A stretch of 27,421 nt of DNA, taken from NCBI GenBank assembly GCA_037442365.1, contig JBBIQK010000039.1:1-27421 (forward strand), written 5' to 3'. A model generated the notes under the pieces. That model made no database searches, was not told the origin of the DNA, and saw only the letters and a program-made list of their open reading frames with translations. Of this stretch, positions 7,916 through 15,848 are shown one piece after another. The position numbers and the translations under genes are program-made. The stretch comes from GBS-DC sp037442365. Lineage in GTDB: Bacteria > Armatimonadota > Fimbriimonadia > Fimbriimonadales > GBS-DC. Within the stretch, counting starts at the first letter, position 1; each line of letters opens with the position of its first letter.

Positions 7916-8914
7916 TTACCAGTGCAGAATGGGCTTGAACGCGCGCTGGGCTTCCGCATCAGCGAACGCTTCCTCAATCGCCTCAAACGGGCGCGAGTCG
8001 ATGAGCGCGTCCAGCGACAGGCGGTTCTCATGCACCAGCTGCAGGCTGTATTCCCAAGCGTGATTGCTGGAGCGCGAGCCGAGAACGGTCAGCTCCTTGA
8101 TAAGAATCTGGTACCAGTCCACCTGCACGGGTTCGGGGCGGTAGCCGAAGACGACGACGCGCCCCGCCTTGCGTGCGACGCGCAGGCACCAGTCGGCGGC
8201 GTCGGGCGCGCCTGCAGCGTCAATCACGACATCCGCTTCGATGGGATTCGCCTGCCACTCTTCAAGCGAGAGCGGGGTCGCCGTGCCGACGGCGTGCGCG
8301 ACGGCGCGGCGGGCGGGGTTCGGTTCCAGCGCAAATACCTGTTGCACGCCCCACAGCCGCGCCAACTGCGCATACACCTGTCCGAAAAAGCCCAGCCCCA
8401 CGATGGCGACGGTCTCGTCGGGTTGCGGGTTTGCCAGGCGCATGCCCGCCACGCAGGTCGCCACAGGCTCCACCAGCGCGTACCGCCACAGCGATTCGCG
8501 CGGCGCGTTCGCAGGTACGCGGTAGAGGTTGTGAACGGGCGCGGCGAGGTACTCTGCGAAGCCGCCGTCCACGCTCAACCCGACATGCTCCAGCCGCTCG
8601 CACAGGTTCAGCCGCCCACGCCGACAGTAGCGGCATTCACCGCACACAAGTTGCGGGTCCACCACCACGCAATCACCCACCTGCAACGCGCCCGTGTAGT
8701 CCAGCGGCAGGCTCACAATCTCAGCGACGATTTCGTGCCCCAGCGTCATCGGGCGGTCGTTCCAGTAGTAATGCCCGCGCGCCTTCAGGTGCAGGTCGGT
8801 GCCGCACAGCCCGCATGCGTGGATTCGCAACAGCGCCTCACCCTGCGCAGGCGCGGGCACAGGAACCTGCTTCCAGCGCAGGGTGTTCGGCGCGACGAGC
8901 CGATACGCCCGCAT
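7916..8914 (-). CDS. Zinc-dependent medium-chain alcohol dehydrogenase
   Basis: A 332-residue NAD(P)-dependent dehydrogenase of the MDR superfamily, close in style to sorbitol and threonine dehydrogenases. With the start used here, catalytic-zinc ligands are Cys37 (GLCGTD), His60 and Glu61 (GHE), with Glu149 (EPVATCV). Structural zinc is held by Cys91, Cys94, Cys97 and Cys105 (CGECRYCRRGRLNLC). The Rossmann loop is VGLGFFG. I place the start at ATG 8914, because the protein then begins MRAYRLVAPNTLRW as in relatives and lies four bases after the argJ stop. The in-frame ATG 8950 would overlap argJ by 32 bases. Neither has a strong Shine-Dalgarno site. The substrate, probably a polyol or sugar-derived alcohol, cannot be read from the sequence. 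Confidence 0.9.
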   Translation of the reverse strand: MRAYRLVAPNTLRWKQVPVPAPAQGEALLRIHACGLCGTDLHLKARGHYYWNDRPMTLGHEIVAEIVSLPLDYTGALQVGDCVVVDPQLVCGECRYCRRGRLNLCERLEHVGLSVDGGFAEYLAAPVHNLYRVPANAPRESLWRYALVEPVATCVAGMRLANPQPDETVAIVGLGFFGQVYAQLARLWGVQQVFALEPNPARRAVAHAVGTATPLSLEEWQANPIEADVVIDAAGAPDAADWCLRVARKAGRVVVFGYRPEPVQVDWYQILIKELTVLGSRSSNHAWEYSLQLVHENRLSLDALIDSRPFEAIEEAFADAEAQRAFKPILHW

Positions 8915-8918
8915 CGTC

Positions 8919-10118
<1,200 letters not shown>

Positions 10119-10126
10119 CGGGCGAT

Positions 10127-10134
10127 ATTGTACC
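10127..10134 (-). promoter_or_regulatory. Leaderless-type promoter (GGTACAAT) of argJ
   Basis: On the minus strand GGTACAAT ends eight bases before the argJ ATG, so transcription should start at or next to the start codon. There is no Shine-Dalgarno site. TTGACG lies 20 bases upstream (complement of 10153-10158), a long spacing for a -35. Confidence 0.55.
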
Positions 10135-10143
10135 CGTACCCCC

Positions 10144-10158
10144 TTGACATTTCGTCAA
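10144..10158. promoter_or_regulatory. Inverted repeat over the -35 box
   Basis: TTGAC-ATTTC-GTCAA is a perfect 5-bp inverted repeat that includes the -35 hexamer of the rightward promoter and lies just upstream of the argJ promoter. It could be an operator touching both, but the arms are short and could arise by chance. Confidence 0.3.
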
Positions 10159-10172
10159 AACCATGCTATAAT
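10144..10172 (+). promoter_or_regulatory. Consensus sigma-70 promoter
   Basis: TTGACA (10144-10149), 17 bases, then TATAAT (10167-10172), preceded by TGC as an extended -10. Both hexamers and the spacing match consensus, the best promoter in the window. A start near 10179 gives a leader of about 44 bases to the pseudopilin ATG at 10223, with GGAGG at 10211-10215. Confidence 0.88.
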
Positions 10173-10222
10173 AGAGTTTACCATAGGCTATTGTGCTTAT
10201 GGACAACGACGGAGGTACAACG

Positions 10223-11032
10223 ATGAGGTTCACATATCGTCAGCGTGGATTCACGCTTATTGAGCTGCTGGTCGTCATCGCGATTATCGCCATCTTAGCG
10301 GCGATTCTGTTTCCCGTGTTTGCGCAGGCGCGTGAGAGCGCGCGCAAGACCCAGTGCTTGAGCAACACCCGCCAGCTTGGCACGGCGGTGATGATGTATG
10401 TGCAGGACTACGACGAGACCTTCTTCCCGCAGCCCTGGCCCGGCGGCTGTGCGGAGACGGGCTACTTCACCAACAACCCGAACCAGCCGCGCCAGCACTG
10501 GGCGACGATGGTGTACCCCTACATCCGCAACAGCGGTATTTTTGACTGTCCCAGCTATTCGGGCGTGACCTACATCGCCGCCTACGCGCTGTGGGAGTGC
10601 GGGCGCGGTCAGAACAGCCAGCGTATCGTGCCGTTTGCGGAGTACGGTCTCAACGAGATGATTTTCGGCAACGCGGGCGCGAACGGCGTGCCCATCCCGA
10701 CGCCGCTGGCGAAGCTACAGGAAGCTGCCAGCATCGGTATCATCGCCGATAACATCTACATCTACAGCTGGCGCGTGTGCATGATTGGTCCCGCGGACTC
10801 GCAGAGCTTCCGCAAATACTGGCCCGAAGGGCGCAACGGCTGGGAGTTCTATCAGGGTCGCCCGCGCCATCAGGGTGGGATGAACTTCGTGTACGCCGAC
10901 GGGCACTCCAAGTGGGCGCGCGCTGCTGACACGCCCGGCAGTCGCCCCGACTACGAGAAGGGCTACTATCCCGTGCTGATGAGCGACGGTCGCTTCGCGA
11001 CGCAGGCAGCGTGCGAGCAGTCGCCCGACTAA
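10223..11032 (+). CDS. Prepilin-like (DUF1559-type) secreted protein, copy 3
   Basis: A 269-residue pilin-like protein. Leader MRFTYRQRG precedes FTLIELLVVIAI, so cleavage is expected after Gly9. The helix ends in LFPVFAQARE and is followed by SARKTQCLSNTRQL, a QDYDE segment and the H-x9-DG box (RHQGGMNFVYADGHSKW). Beyond the helix it differs strongly from copies 1 and 2 and is rich in Tyr, Trp and Asn. ATG 10223 is chosen over an upstream in-frame ATG (10193) because GGAGG at 10211-10215 fits it and the leader length becomes normal. It is driven by the consensus promoter at 10144-10172, so it is likely well expressed. A small membrane-protein gene follows after 13 bases. It may be a major or abundant pseudopilin; not proven. 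Confidence 0.93.
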   Translation: MRFTYRQRGFTLIELLVVIAIIAILAAILFPVFAQARESARKTQCLSNTRQLGTAVMMYVQDYDETFFPQPWPGGCAETGYFTNNPNQPRQHWATMVYPYIRNSGIFDCPSYSGVTYIAAYALWECGRGQNSQRIVPFAEYGLNEMIFGNAGANGVPIPTPLAKLQEAASIGIIADNIYIYSWRVCMIGPADSQSFRKYWPEGRNGWEFYQGRPRHQGGMNFVYADGHSKWARAADTPGSRPDYEKGYYPVLMSDGRFATQAACEQSPD

Positions 11033-11045
11033 GTGGAGGCGCATT

Positions 11046-11237
11046 ATGAAACAGGAACTGCCGACAGGCGTCGTCGTAGCGATTATCGCCGTGATTGTGC
11101 TGGTAGCAGGCGTCTTCCTGTACCGCACATGGACAGGCGGCACGCAGGGCGAGGGTCGCCCCGGTGAGGTGCAAGCCGCGCCGCCTGTGCCTGGCGGGGG
11201 CGCGCCCCCCACGCAACAGGGCGGCGGGGGCTACTGA
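11046..11237 (+). CDS. Small single-helix membrane protein
   Basis: A 63-residue protein: short polar start MKQELPTG, one membrane helix (about residues 8-27, VVVAIIAVIVLVAGVFLY), then RTW and a Gly/Pro/Gln-rich tail (GGGAPPTQQGGGGY). There is no lipobox or cleavage site, so it should stay anchored with the tail outside or inside. A strong site (GGAGG in GTGGAGGCGCATTATG) precedes the ATG, 13 bases after the pseudopilin stop, so the two are one transcription unit. I do not recognise a named family. A role tied to the pseudopilin (partner, assembly helper or anchor) is suggested only by position. Confidence 0.82.
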   Translation: MKQELPTGVVVAIIAVIVLVAGVFLYRTWTGGTQGEGRPGEVQAAPPVPGGGAPPTQQGGGGY

Positions 11238-11264
11238 TTCCTCCACGCCAGCCACGCCCTCTCC

Positions 11265-11292
11265 TCAGGTTTCGCGAGAAGCGATAACCTGA
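11265..11292. terminator. Hairpin between convergent genes
   Basis: Arms TCAGGTT-TCGC (11265-11275) and GCGA-T-AACCTGA (11281-11292) form an 11-bp stem with one bulged base and the loop GAGAA. It lies between the rightward small membrane-protein gene and the leftward GH99-like gene and could serve both. No T-tract follows on either strand, so rho-independent action is not assured. Confidence 0.55.
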
Positions 11293-11307
11293 AGGAAGGG
11301 GGCAAAT

Positions 11308-13056
11308 TTATTGCGCAACGGCTCGTTTGAAAAGGTTCGCCAGCAGCAGTGGCGCAGCAGGCGTCTCCAGCAGGCGGAACCACACATAGCCGACCGCCGC
11401 GCCGTTGGGGTAGCGAATCCAGACCGCGCCTTCGCCCCAATTGCGCCCCTGTGCGTCGTACAGCGTCGCCAGCGGGGTGTAGTCGGCGTCGGGACGCGCC
11501 CGCGCGCGCAGGGCAGGACGCCAGCGCAGGTCGCCGCCCGCAGGGAACAGCGTCGGTGATTCGCCCATGCGCGGCAGTGCGGCGTGGTTCCAGCGGAACT
11601 GCAAGCCCGATACGGGCGGCGTCTCGAAGCCCGTTTTGCCCGCTTCGGGACGCTCGGCGCTTTCGCCAATCGGCAGCCAGAACTTGCCCGCATGGTTGAC
11701 CGCCTTGCCGTCGGCGTAGTAGAACGGTAGCGGCGCGCTGGGCAACACGAGCAGCACGCCTCCCGCCTCCAGATAGCCCTGCAAGGCGCGATCCACATCG
11801 TCGGGGGCGTTCACCCGCGCGCGGTACGACTCGCCCCCCGCGTACACCAGCGCGGCGTAGCGTGTGGGCGTCAGCCGACCGGGGGCGACCACATCGGCGT
11901 ACTCCAGCGGTTCAACGGGCAGCCCCGCCTCCAGCAGCCAGAAGAGCGCCTCCGACTGCGCGTCGGGCAGCAGCCCGATTTTCTTGCCCGCCCATGCGCG
12001 GCGCAGTTCAGCAACGGCTTCGCCCGTGAGCGCGGTTAGCGGCGTCGCCATGCGCGGGCGTTCGGGCAACTGCCGAAAGCGCGGCGCATAGGCGGCGGTT
12101 GTACGCAGCTCGCGGTCGCCATGCTCCACCGACGGCTCAATCTCGCTGCCCTCGTGCCACTCGTTGAAGCTGGTAATCAGCACCCAGTCAGGGTTCAGGC
12201 GCAGGGCGGCGTCCCACTGCCTGCGATACGCCGCGCCGCCGAAGCGGTCGGTGCGAATGCCGGGCGTGCGGATTTTGGTGTCGTCGTAGGCGGGAATGAT
12301 GGTCGCGCAGGCGATACGCCCCAGCGTACCCGCCGCCTGAATCGCCTCCTGATAGTACGCCTCCAGCGTCGGCTGGATGGCGTTCAGCGGCTTGCGCTCC
12401 AGCGCGCCGACGGGGTTGTAGGTATGAATGCCGTCGAACACACGCGCCGCGCTGCGACTCAGCGAATCGCCAATCGCGCACACGCCCGGCGGGAACTCCG
12501 CGCGTATCGTCTCCAGCGCCCACGCCCACTGCAGCAGGCTCAGCTGCTCCATCGCGCGCCCGTACACGAACACTACGGGACGCCCCTCCACCTTCAGGTA
12601 GGCGGGATGCGCGGCGAACTGGCGCAGGATGTGGCGCAGGTCAGGCAGCACGCTGCGCGGGTCGCCCGGCTGGGGAACCTGCTCGTAGTAGACGCACACC
12701 TTCAGGTTGTGCCGCTGCGCGGCGTCCAGCAGGCGCGGCAGGGGCTTCTCCTCGTAGCCGCCGATGCTCCACCACGAGTAGATGAAGCCATCCAGCCCCG
12801 CCTCGCGCGCCCAGCGACAGTGCTGCTCGATGATTTTCGGGTCGCTGGAGTCATACGCGCCCAGCTGGGGATAGTGGGTGGAGGACGCAATCTGCTGGCG
12901 CGCCGCGGCGACGCCCTCCCAGTGCAGCCACCTGCCTGATAGTTCGGGCGCGCCGTACCAGCCGTAGTAGAACGCCAGCACGAGTCGGGGCGGCTGGCTA
13001 TAGCGCACCCGCGCCCGCGCGCCCAACGCCTTCAGCAACTCGGTTTGCGATTGCAT
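11308..13056 (-). CDS. GH99/WbsX-like protein with C-terminal extra domain
   Basis: A 582-residue protein. Residues about 24-330 match the glycoside hydrolase 99 / WbsX-like barrel: FYYGWYG near the start, HYPQLGAYDSSDP, AREAGLDGFIYSWWS, and SFNEWHEGSEIEP. Glu299 and Glu302 in NEWHEG stand in the i, i+3 arrangement of the two GH99 catalytic acids. GH99 enzymes cleave alpha-mannosides inside chains; WbsX-like members occur in polysaccharide clusters and their activity is less clear. Residues about 345-470 (KKIGLLPDAQSEAL, ALVYAGG, YLEAGGVLLVLPS) look like a class I amidotransferase-like fold of the sort appended to glycosidases, without an obvious catalytic triad. No signal peptide is seen. 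It begins six bases after the VWA gene's stop with only a weak site (GGGA), so the two are co-transcribed. Confidence 0.85.
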   Translation of the reverse strand: MQSQTELLKALGARARVRYSQPPRLVLAFYYGWYGAPELSGRWLHWEGVAAARQQIASSTHYPQLGAYDSSDPKIIEQHCRWAREAGLDGFIYSWWSIGGYEEKPLPRLLDAAQRHNLKVCVYYEQVPQPGDPRSVLPDLRHILRQFAAHPAYLKVEGRPVVFVYGRAMEQLSLLQWAWALETIRAEFPPGVCAIGDSLSRSAARVFDGIHTYNPVGALERKPLNAIQPTLEAYYQEAIQAAGTLGRIACATIIPAYDDTKIRTPGIRTDRFGGAAYRRQWDAALRLNPDWVLITSFNEWHEGSEIEPSVEHGDRELRTTAAYAPRFRQLPERPRMATPLTALTGEAVAELRRAWAGKKIGLLPDAQSEALFWLLEAGLPVEPLEYADVVAPGRLTPTRYAALVYAGGESYRARVNAPDDVDRALQGYLEAGGVLLVLPSAPLPFYYADGKAVNHAGKFWLPIGESAERPEAGKTGFETPPVSGLQFRWNHAALPRMGESPTLFPAGGDLRWRPALRARARPDADYTPLATLYDAQGRNWGEGAVWIRYPNGAAVGYVWFRLLETPAAPLLLANLFKRAVAQ

Positions 13057-13062
13057 TCCCGC

Positions 13063-14415
13063 TTAGCCCTCGCGCTTGCCCTGTTCGAGGTTGACCAGCG
13101 TGCCCATCAGCGTCTTCTCGGCGGTGTTCGTGTCCTGTCCCTGCAGGGCGCGGATGGCTTGCGTGACTTCATGCGCCTCCTGCGTGCGCCCCTGACTGAG
13201 CAGCAGCGCCTGCGTGCGTTGCAGCTCCGCCAGCGCCTGCGTGCGGTCAATCTGGTGCGCGCGCATGCCCATGATGGTCTTCTCCAGCGCGCGGGAGGCG
13301 ACGGCGACCTGCAGCTCGTTCGCCACGCGCGGGTCCTGCGGCTGGTTCGCCAGCGCGGGGTCAGTCGTGAACTCCAGCACCGCGTCGGCGGTTGCCTGCT
13401 CCACCTGTCCCGTCACGATGTCCTCCCAGCGGAGTGTCAGCTTCGCGATGCGGTAGACCCCTGCGGGATGATTGGGGAACTCCAGCTCGAGAATCGGGTT
13501 GAGCGTGCTACTGCGCTCCACATCGACGAGGGTGAGCGTCGCCGTGCGCCCCTGCATTTGCAGTTCGCCGCCGAACGCCTGCCGCACCTGCACCCAGCGC
13601 GCCAGTTGCACCTCCAGCTTCGGGTTGCGGGCGACCACCGTCATCAGGCGCACCAGCTCCTGCTGGAACACTTCGGGAATGCGCTGGGGCTGGTCGATGT
13701 AGTAATACTTGCCGCCGCTGCGCCGCGCGATGCCCGCCAGCAGCTCCTCGTTGTAGTCGGGACCGAAGCCGAGCGCGGTGATATGGAACCCGAACTCTTT
13801 CGCGCGCGCCGCCGCGCCCACAATCGTCGAGAAGTCCTTAATGCCCACCGTCGGCTCGCCGTCTGTGAGCAGAATCAGGTGCGTCTGATAGCCCGGCAGG
13901 TTCACCGAAGTCGCCTGCTGCGCGCCAACCACCAGCGCGTCGTAGATATTGGTCGTATCGCCCACCGTCAGGCGCATGATATGGTCTTTCACCAGCTGCT
14001 TGTTGACGATTTTGCGCGGGGGCATCACGACATCCACGGTGTCGGAGAAGGTCACGATGGACAGCACATCCTGCTCGGTGAGCTGGTCGACGAGGTAGGC
14101 GCAGGCTTGCTTGGCGAATTCGAAGGGCGCGCCTTCCATCGAGCCGCTTCGATCCAGCACGAGGCAGAGGTTCAGCGGCGCGCGCCCGGCGGCGGTCTGC
14201 ACCGCGCGGATGGCGACCAGCAAGCCCTCGCGGGCGATGCTTTGCGCCAGCGCGTACTTGCGCCCCAGCACGACCTCCATCTGCAGCGACGGCTGCGCGG
14301 GCGCGCCCATCAGGTTCGGCATCGCCTGCGTGCGGCTGGGGTCTAACACGGGCATCTGCATCGCCTGCGTGCGCTGCGGGTCGCTCAGCGGTCCCATCTG
14401 TTGCGTTCGATCCAT
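13063..14415 (-). CDS. VWA-domain protein with repeated RTQ motifs
   Basis: A 450-residue protein without signal peptide. The von Willebrand A domain spans about residues 80-250. It has a complete metal site: DRSGSM at 88-93, the Thr in VGDTTNIYDAL and the Asp in LLTDGEPTVG. A beta-rich region follows (about 260-360). The two tails carry a repeated short motif. RTQ occurs at Thr4, 16 and 29 (twice as RTQAM) and at Thr392, 401 and 411. EKT-[IL]-MG occurs at Thr380 and Thr435. These resemble phospho-threonine or FHA-type docking sites, which is inference. ATG 14415 is chosen over the in-frame 14448 because AGGTGG stands a few bases before it. It is first of a pair with the GH99-like gene, and divergent from the DUF4143 ATPase across a 33-bp palindrome. 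Confidence 0.9.
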   Translation of the reverse strand: MDRTQQMGPLSDPQRTQAMQMPVLDPSRTQAMPNLMGAPAQPSLQMEVVLGRKYALAQSIAREGLLVAIRAVQTAAGRAPLNLCLVLDRSGSMEGAPFEFAKQACAYLVDQLTEQDVLSIVTFSDTVDVVMPPRKIVNKQLVKDHIMRLTVGDTTNIYDALVVGAQQATSVNLPGYQTHLILLTDGEPTVGIKDFSTIVGAAARAKEFGFHITALGFGPDYNEELLAGIARRSGGKYYYIDQPQRIPEVFQQELVRLMTVVARNPKLEVQLARWVQVRQAFGGELQMQGRTATLTLVDVERSSTLNPILELEFPNHPAGVYRIAKLTLRWEDIVTGQVEQATADAVLEFTTDPALANQPQDPRVANELQVAVASRALEKTIMGMRAHQIDRTQALAELQRTQALLLSQGRTQEAHEVTQAIRALQGQDTNTAEKTLMGTLVNLEQGKREG

Positions 14416-14500
14416 AGTCCCACCTGTCGGCTTCGACGGTTCGCGCACGGCGCGTGTTTTCCTGCAATTGCGCCGCGACGCGGTTATGCCAACGCTTTGC

Positions 14501-14533
14501 GTGAAAATCCCCAGTTTGACTGAGAATTTTCAC
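14501..14533. promoter_or_regulatory. 33-bp nested palindrome between divergent genes
   Basis: The outer arms GTGAAAAT (14501-14508) and ATTTTCAC (14526-14533) and the inner arms CAGT (14512-14515) and ACTG (14519-14522) share one centre, with equal three-base gaps on both sides and a TTG loop. Twelve of the 15 positions per half pair. It lies between the VWA gene (leftward) and the ATPase gene (rightward), just upstream of the latter's TACAAT box. This is the position of an operator for a dimeric regulator; it could also fold as an RNA hairpin. Confidence 0.6.
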
Positions 14534-14543
14534 CAAACAAGAA

Positions 14544-14551
14544 GGTACAAT
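14544..14551 (+). promoter_or_regulatory. Leaderless-type promoter (GGTACAAT) of ATPase gene
   Basis: GGTACAAT ends ten bases before ATG 14562, and no Shine-Dalgarno site exists, so the RNA should start within a few bases of the start codon. No fitting -35 is seen; the palindrome at 14501-14533 occupies that zone. Confidence 0.5.
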
Positions 14552-14561
14552 TGCCTGCGCA

Positions 14562-15797
14562 ATGTATACGCGGTGTCTCACGGAACGGCTGCGGTGGGCG
14601 CTGGGCGCCATGCCTGCAGCGTACCTGCAGGGCGCACGGCAGACGGGCAAAACGACGCTGGCGAAGCAGCTGCTGGCGTCAGGTGTGCTGCGCGACTGTG
14701 TGAGTTTTGACGACCCACTCGTGCGCACGGCGGCGCAGCGCGACCCGGTGAGCTTCGTGCGCGGTTTGCAGACAGGAACCGCCATCGACGAGGCGCAACT
14801 TGCCCCCGAAGTGTTGCGCGTGCTGAAGATGCGCATCGATGAGGCGCGAACACCAGGTATGTTTCTGCTCACAGGCTCCTCCAGCCTGCAGGCGCAGGCG
14901 CATATCGCCGACGCGATGGTGGGGCGCATGGCGACGCTCGAGTTGCTCCCGCTGTCGCATGCGGAGATTATGGACAGTCGGGTGAACTGGGTCGAGCAGG
15001 CGTTCACGGAGTCGCCCATCAGCGCACGCTACCCCGACTCTGCAGACCTGCAGGCGCGCATGGCGCGCGGCGGCTACCCCGTGGCGGTTGCCAGCGACGA
15101 TGCACGGGCGCGCATCGCATGGTTGCGCAGCTACGCCGATGCGCTCATCAGGCGCGACCTGCGCACACTGGGCGAGGTCGAGCGGGAGGACGCCCTGCTG
15201 ATGCTGTTGCGACTGCTGGCGTCGAACCCGTGCGCGCCGGCGAATATCGCAGGGCTGTCGCGCGAAACTGGCGTCGCGCAGGCGACTCTGAATCGGTATC
15301 TGAGCCTGCTGGTAAACCTTTTCGTCGTACAGCCCGTGCCTGCATGGTACGCGAATCTTGGCAAGCGGTTGCTCAAAGCGCCCAAATTGATGCTCACCGA
15401 CACGGGGCTGGCAGCCGCGCTGGTGGATTCCGACGAGGCGCGGTTGGAGCAGGAGCGCGAGTATGCTGGCAAACTGCTGGAACAGTTCGTCGGAATGGAA
15501 CTGCTCAAGCATATCCACTGTGCCGATATGCATGTGCGCCTCTACCACCTGCGCACCGACAAAGGCATTGAGGTGGACTATGTGCTGGAGTCGGCGCAGG
15601 GCGCGCTGGTCGGCGTGGAGGTCAAGCGCCGCCAGACACTGCGCGAAGACGACTTCAAGGGCTTACGCTGGCTGCAAAGCGCCGCGCCCGAACGGCTCCG
15701 ACTCGGCGTCGTGTTCTACACAGGCGAGCGCAGCTTGCCGATGGGCGAGCGGCTGTGGGCAGTTCCCGTCAGCGCGCTCTGGAGCAACCCCCTCTAA
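14562..15797 (+). CDS. AAA-type ATPase with DUF4143 domain
   Basis: A 411-residue protein of the common AAA_14/DUF4143 family. Walker A is GARQTGKTT (residues 24-32), Walker B is AIDEAQ (74-79) and the sensor segment is LLTGSSS (102-108). The C-terminal DUF4143 part contains MLTDTGLAAAL and then an endonuclease-fold-like end (EVDYVLES..GALVGVEVKRR), with acidic and Lys residues spaced as in PD-(D/E)xK folds. Family members are widespread and often variable between strains; their cellular job is not established. It starts at ATG 14562, giving the family start (TERLRWALGAMPAAYLQGARQTGKT). There is no Shine-Dalgarno site, consistent with leaderless translation. The pilB-like gene follows but has its own promoter-like element, so co-regulation is not certain. 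Confidence 0.92.
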   Translation: MYTRCLTERLRWALGAMPAAYLQGARQTGKTTLAKQLLASGVLRDCVSFDDPLVRTAAQRDPVSFVRGLQTGTAIDEAQLAPEVLRVLKMRIDEARTPGMFLLTGSSSLQAQAHIADAMVGRMATLELLPLSHAEIMDSRVNWVEQAFTESPISARYPDSADLQARMARGGYPVAVASDDARARIAWLRSYADALIRRDLRTLGEVEREDALLMLLRLLASNPCAPANIAGLSRETGVAQATLNRYLSLLVNLFVVQPVPAWYANLGKRLLKAPKLMLTDTGLAAALVDSDEARLEQEREYAGKLLEQFVGMELLKHIHCADMHVRLYHLRTDKGIEVDYVLESAQGALVGVEVKRRQTLREDDFKGLRWLQSAAPERLRLGVVFYTGERSLPMGERLWAVPVSALWSNPL

Positions 15798-15799
15798 CG

Positions 15800-15807
15800 G
15801 GTATACT
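15800..15807 (+). promoter_or_regulatory. Promoter -10 element (GGTATACT)
   Basis: CGGGTATACTTT begins just after the ATPase stop codon. A start near 15814 gives a leader of about 35 bases to the pilB-like ATG (15849) with its AGGAGG site. No -35 is recognisable. Confidence 0.5.
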
Positions 15808-15848
15808 TTCCGCGTCCACAAGCGTCTAAGCGTGCAGGAGGCTCTACG

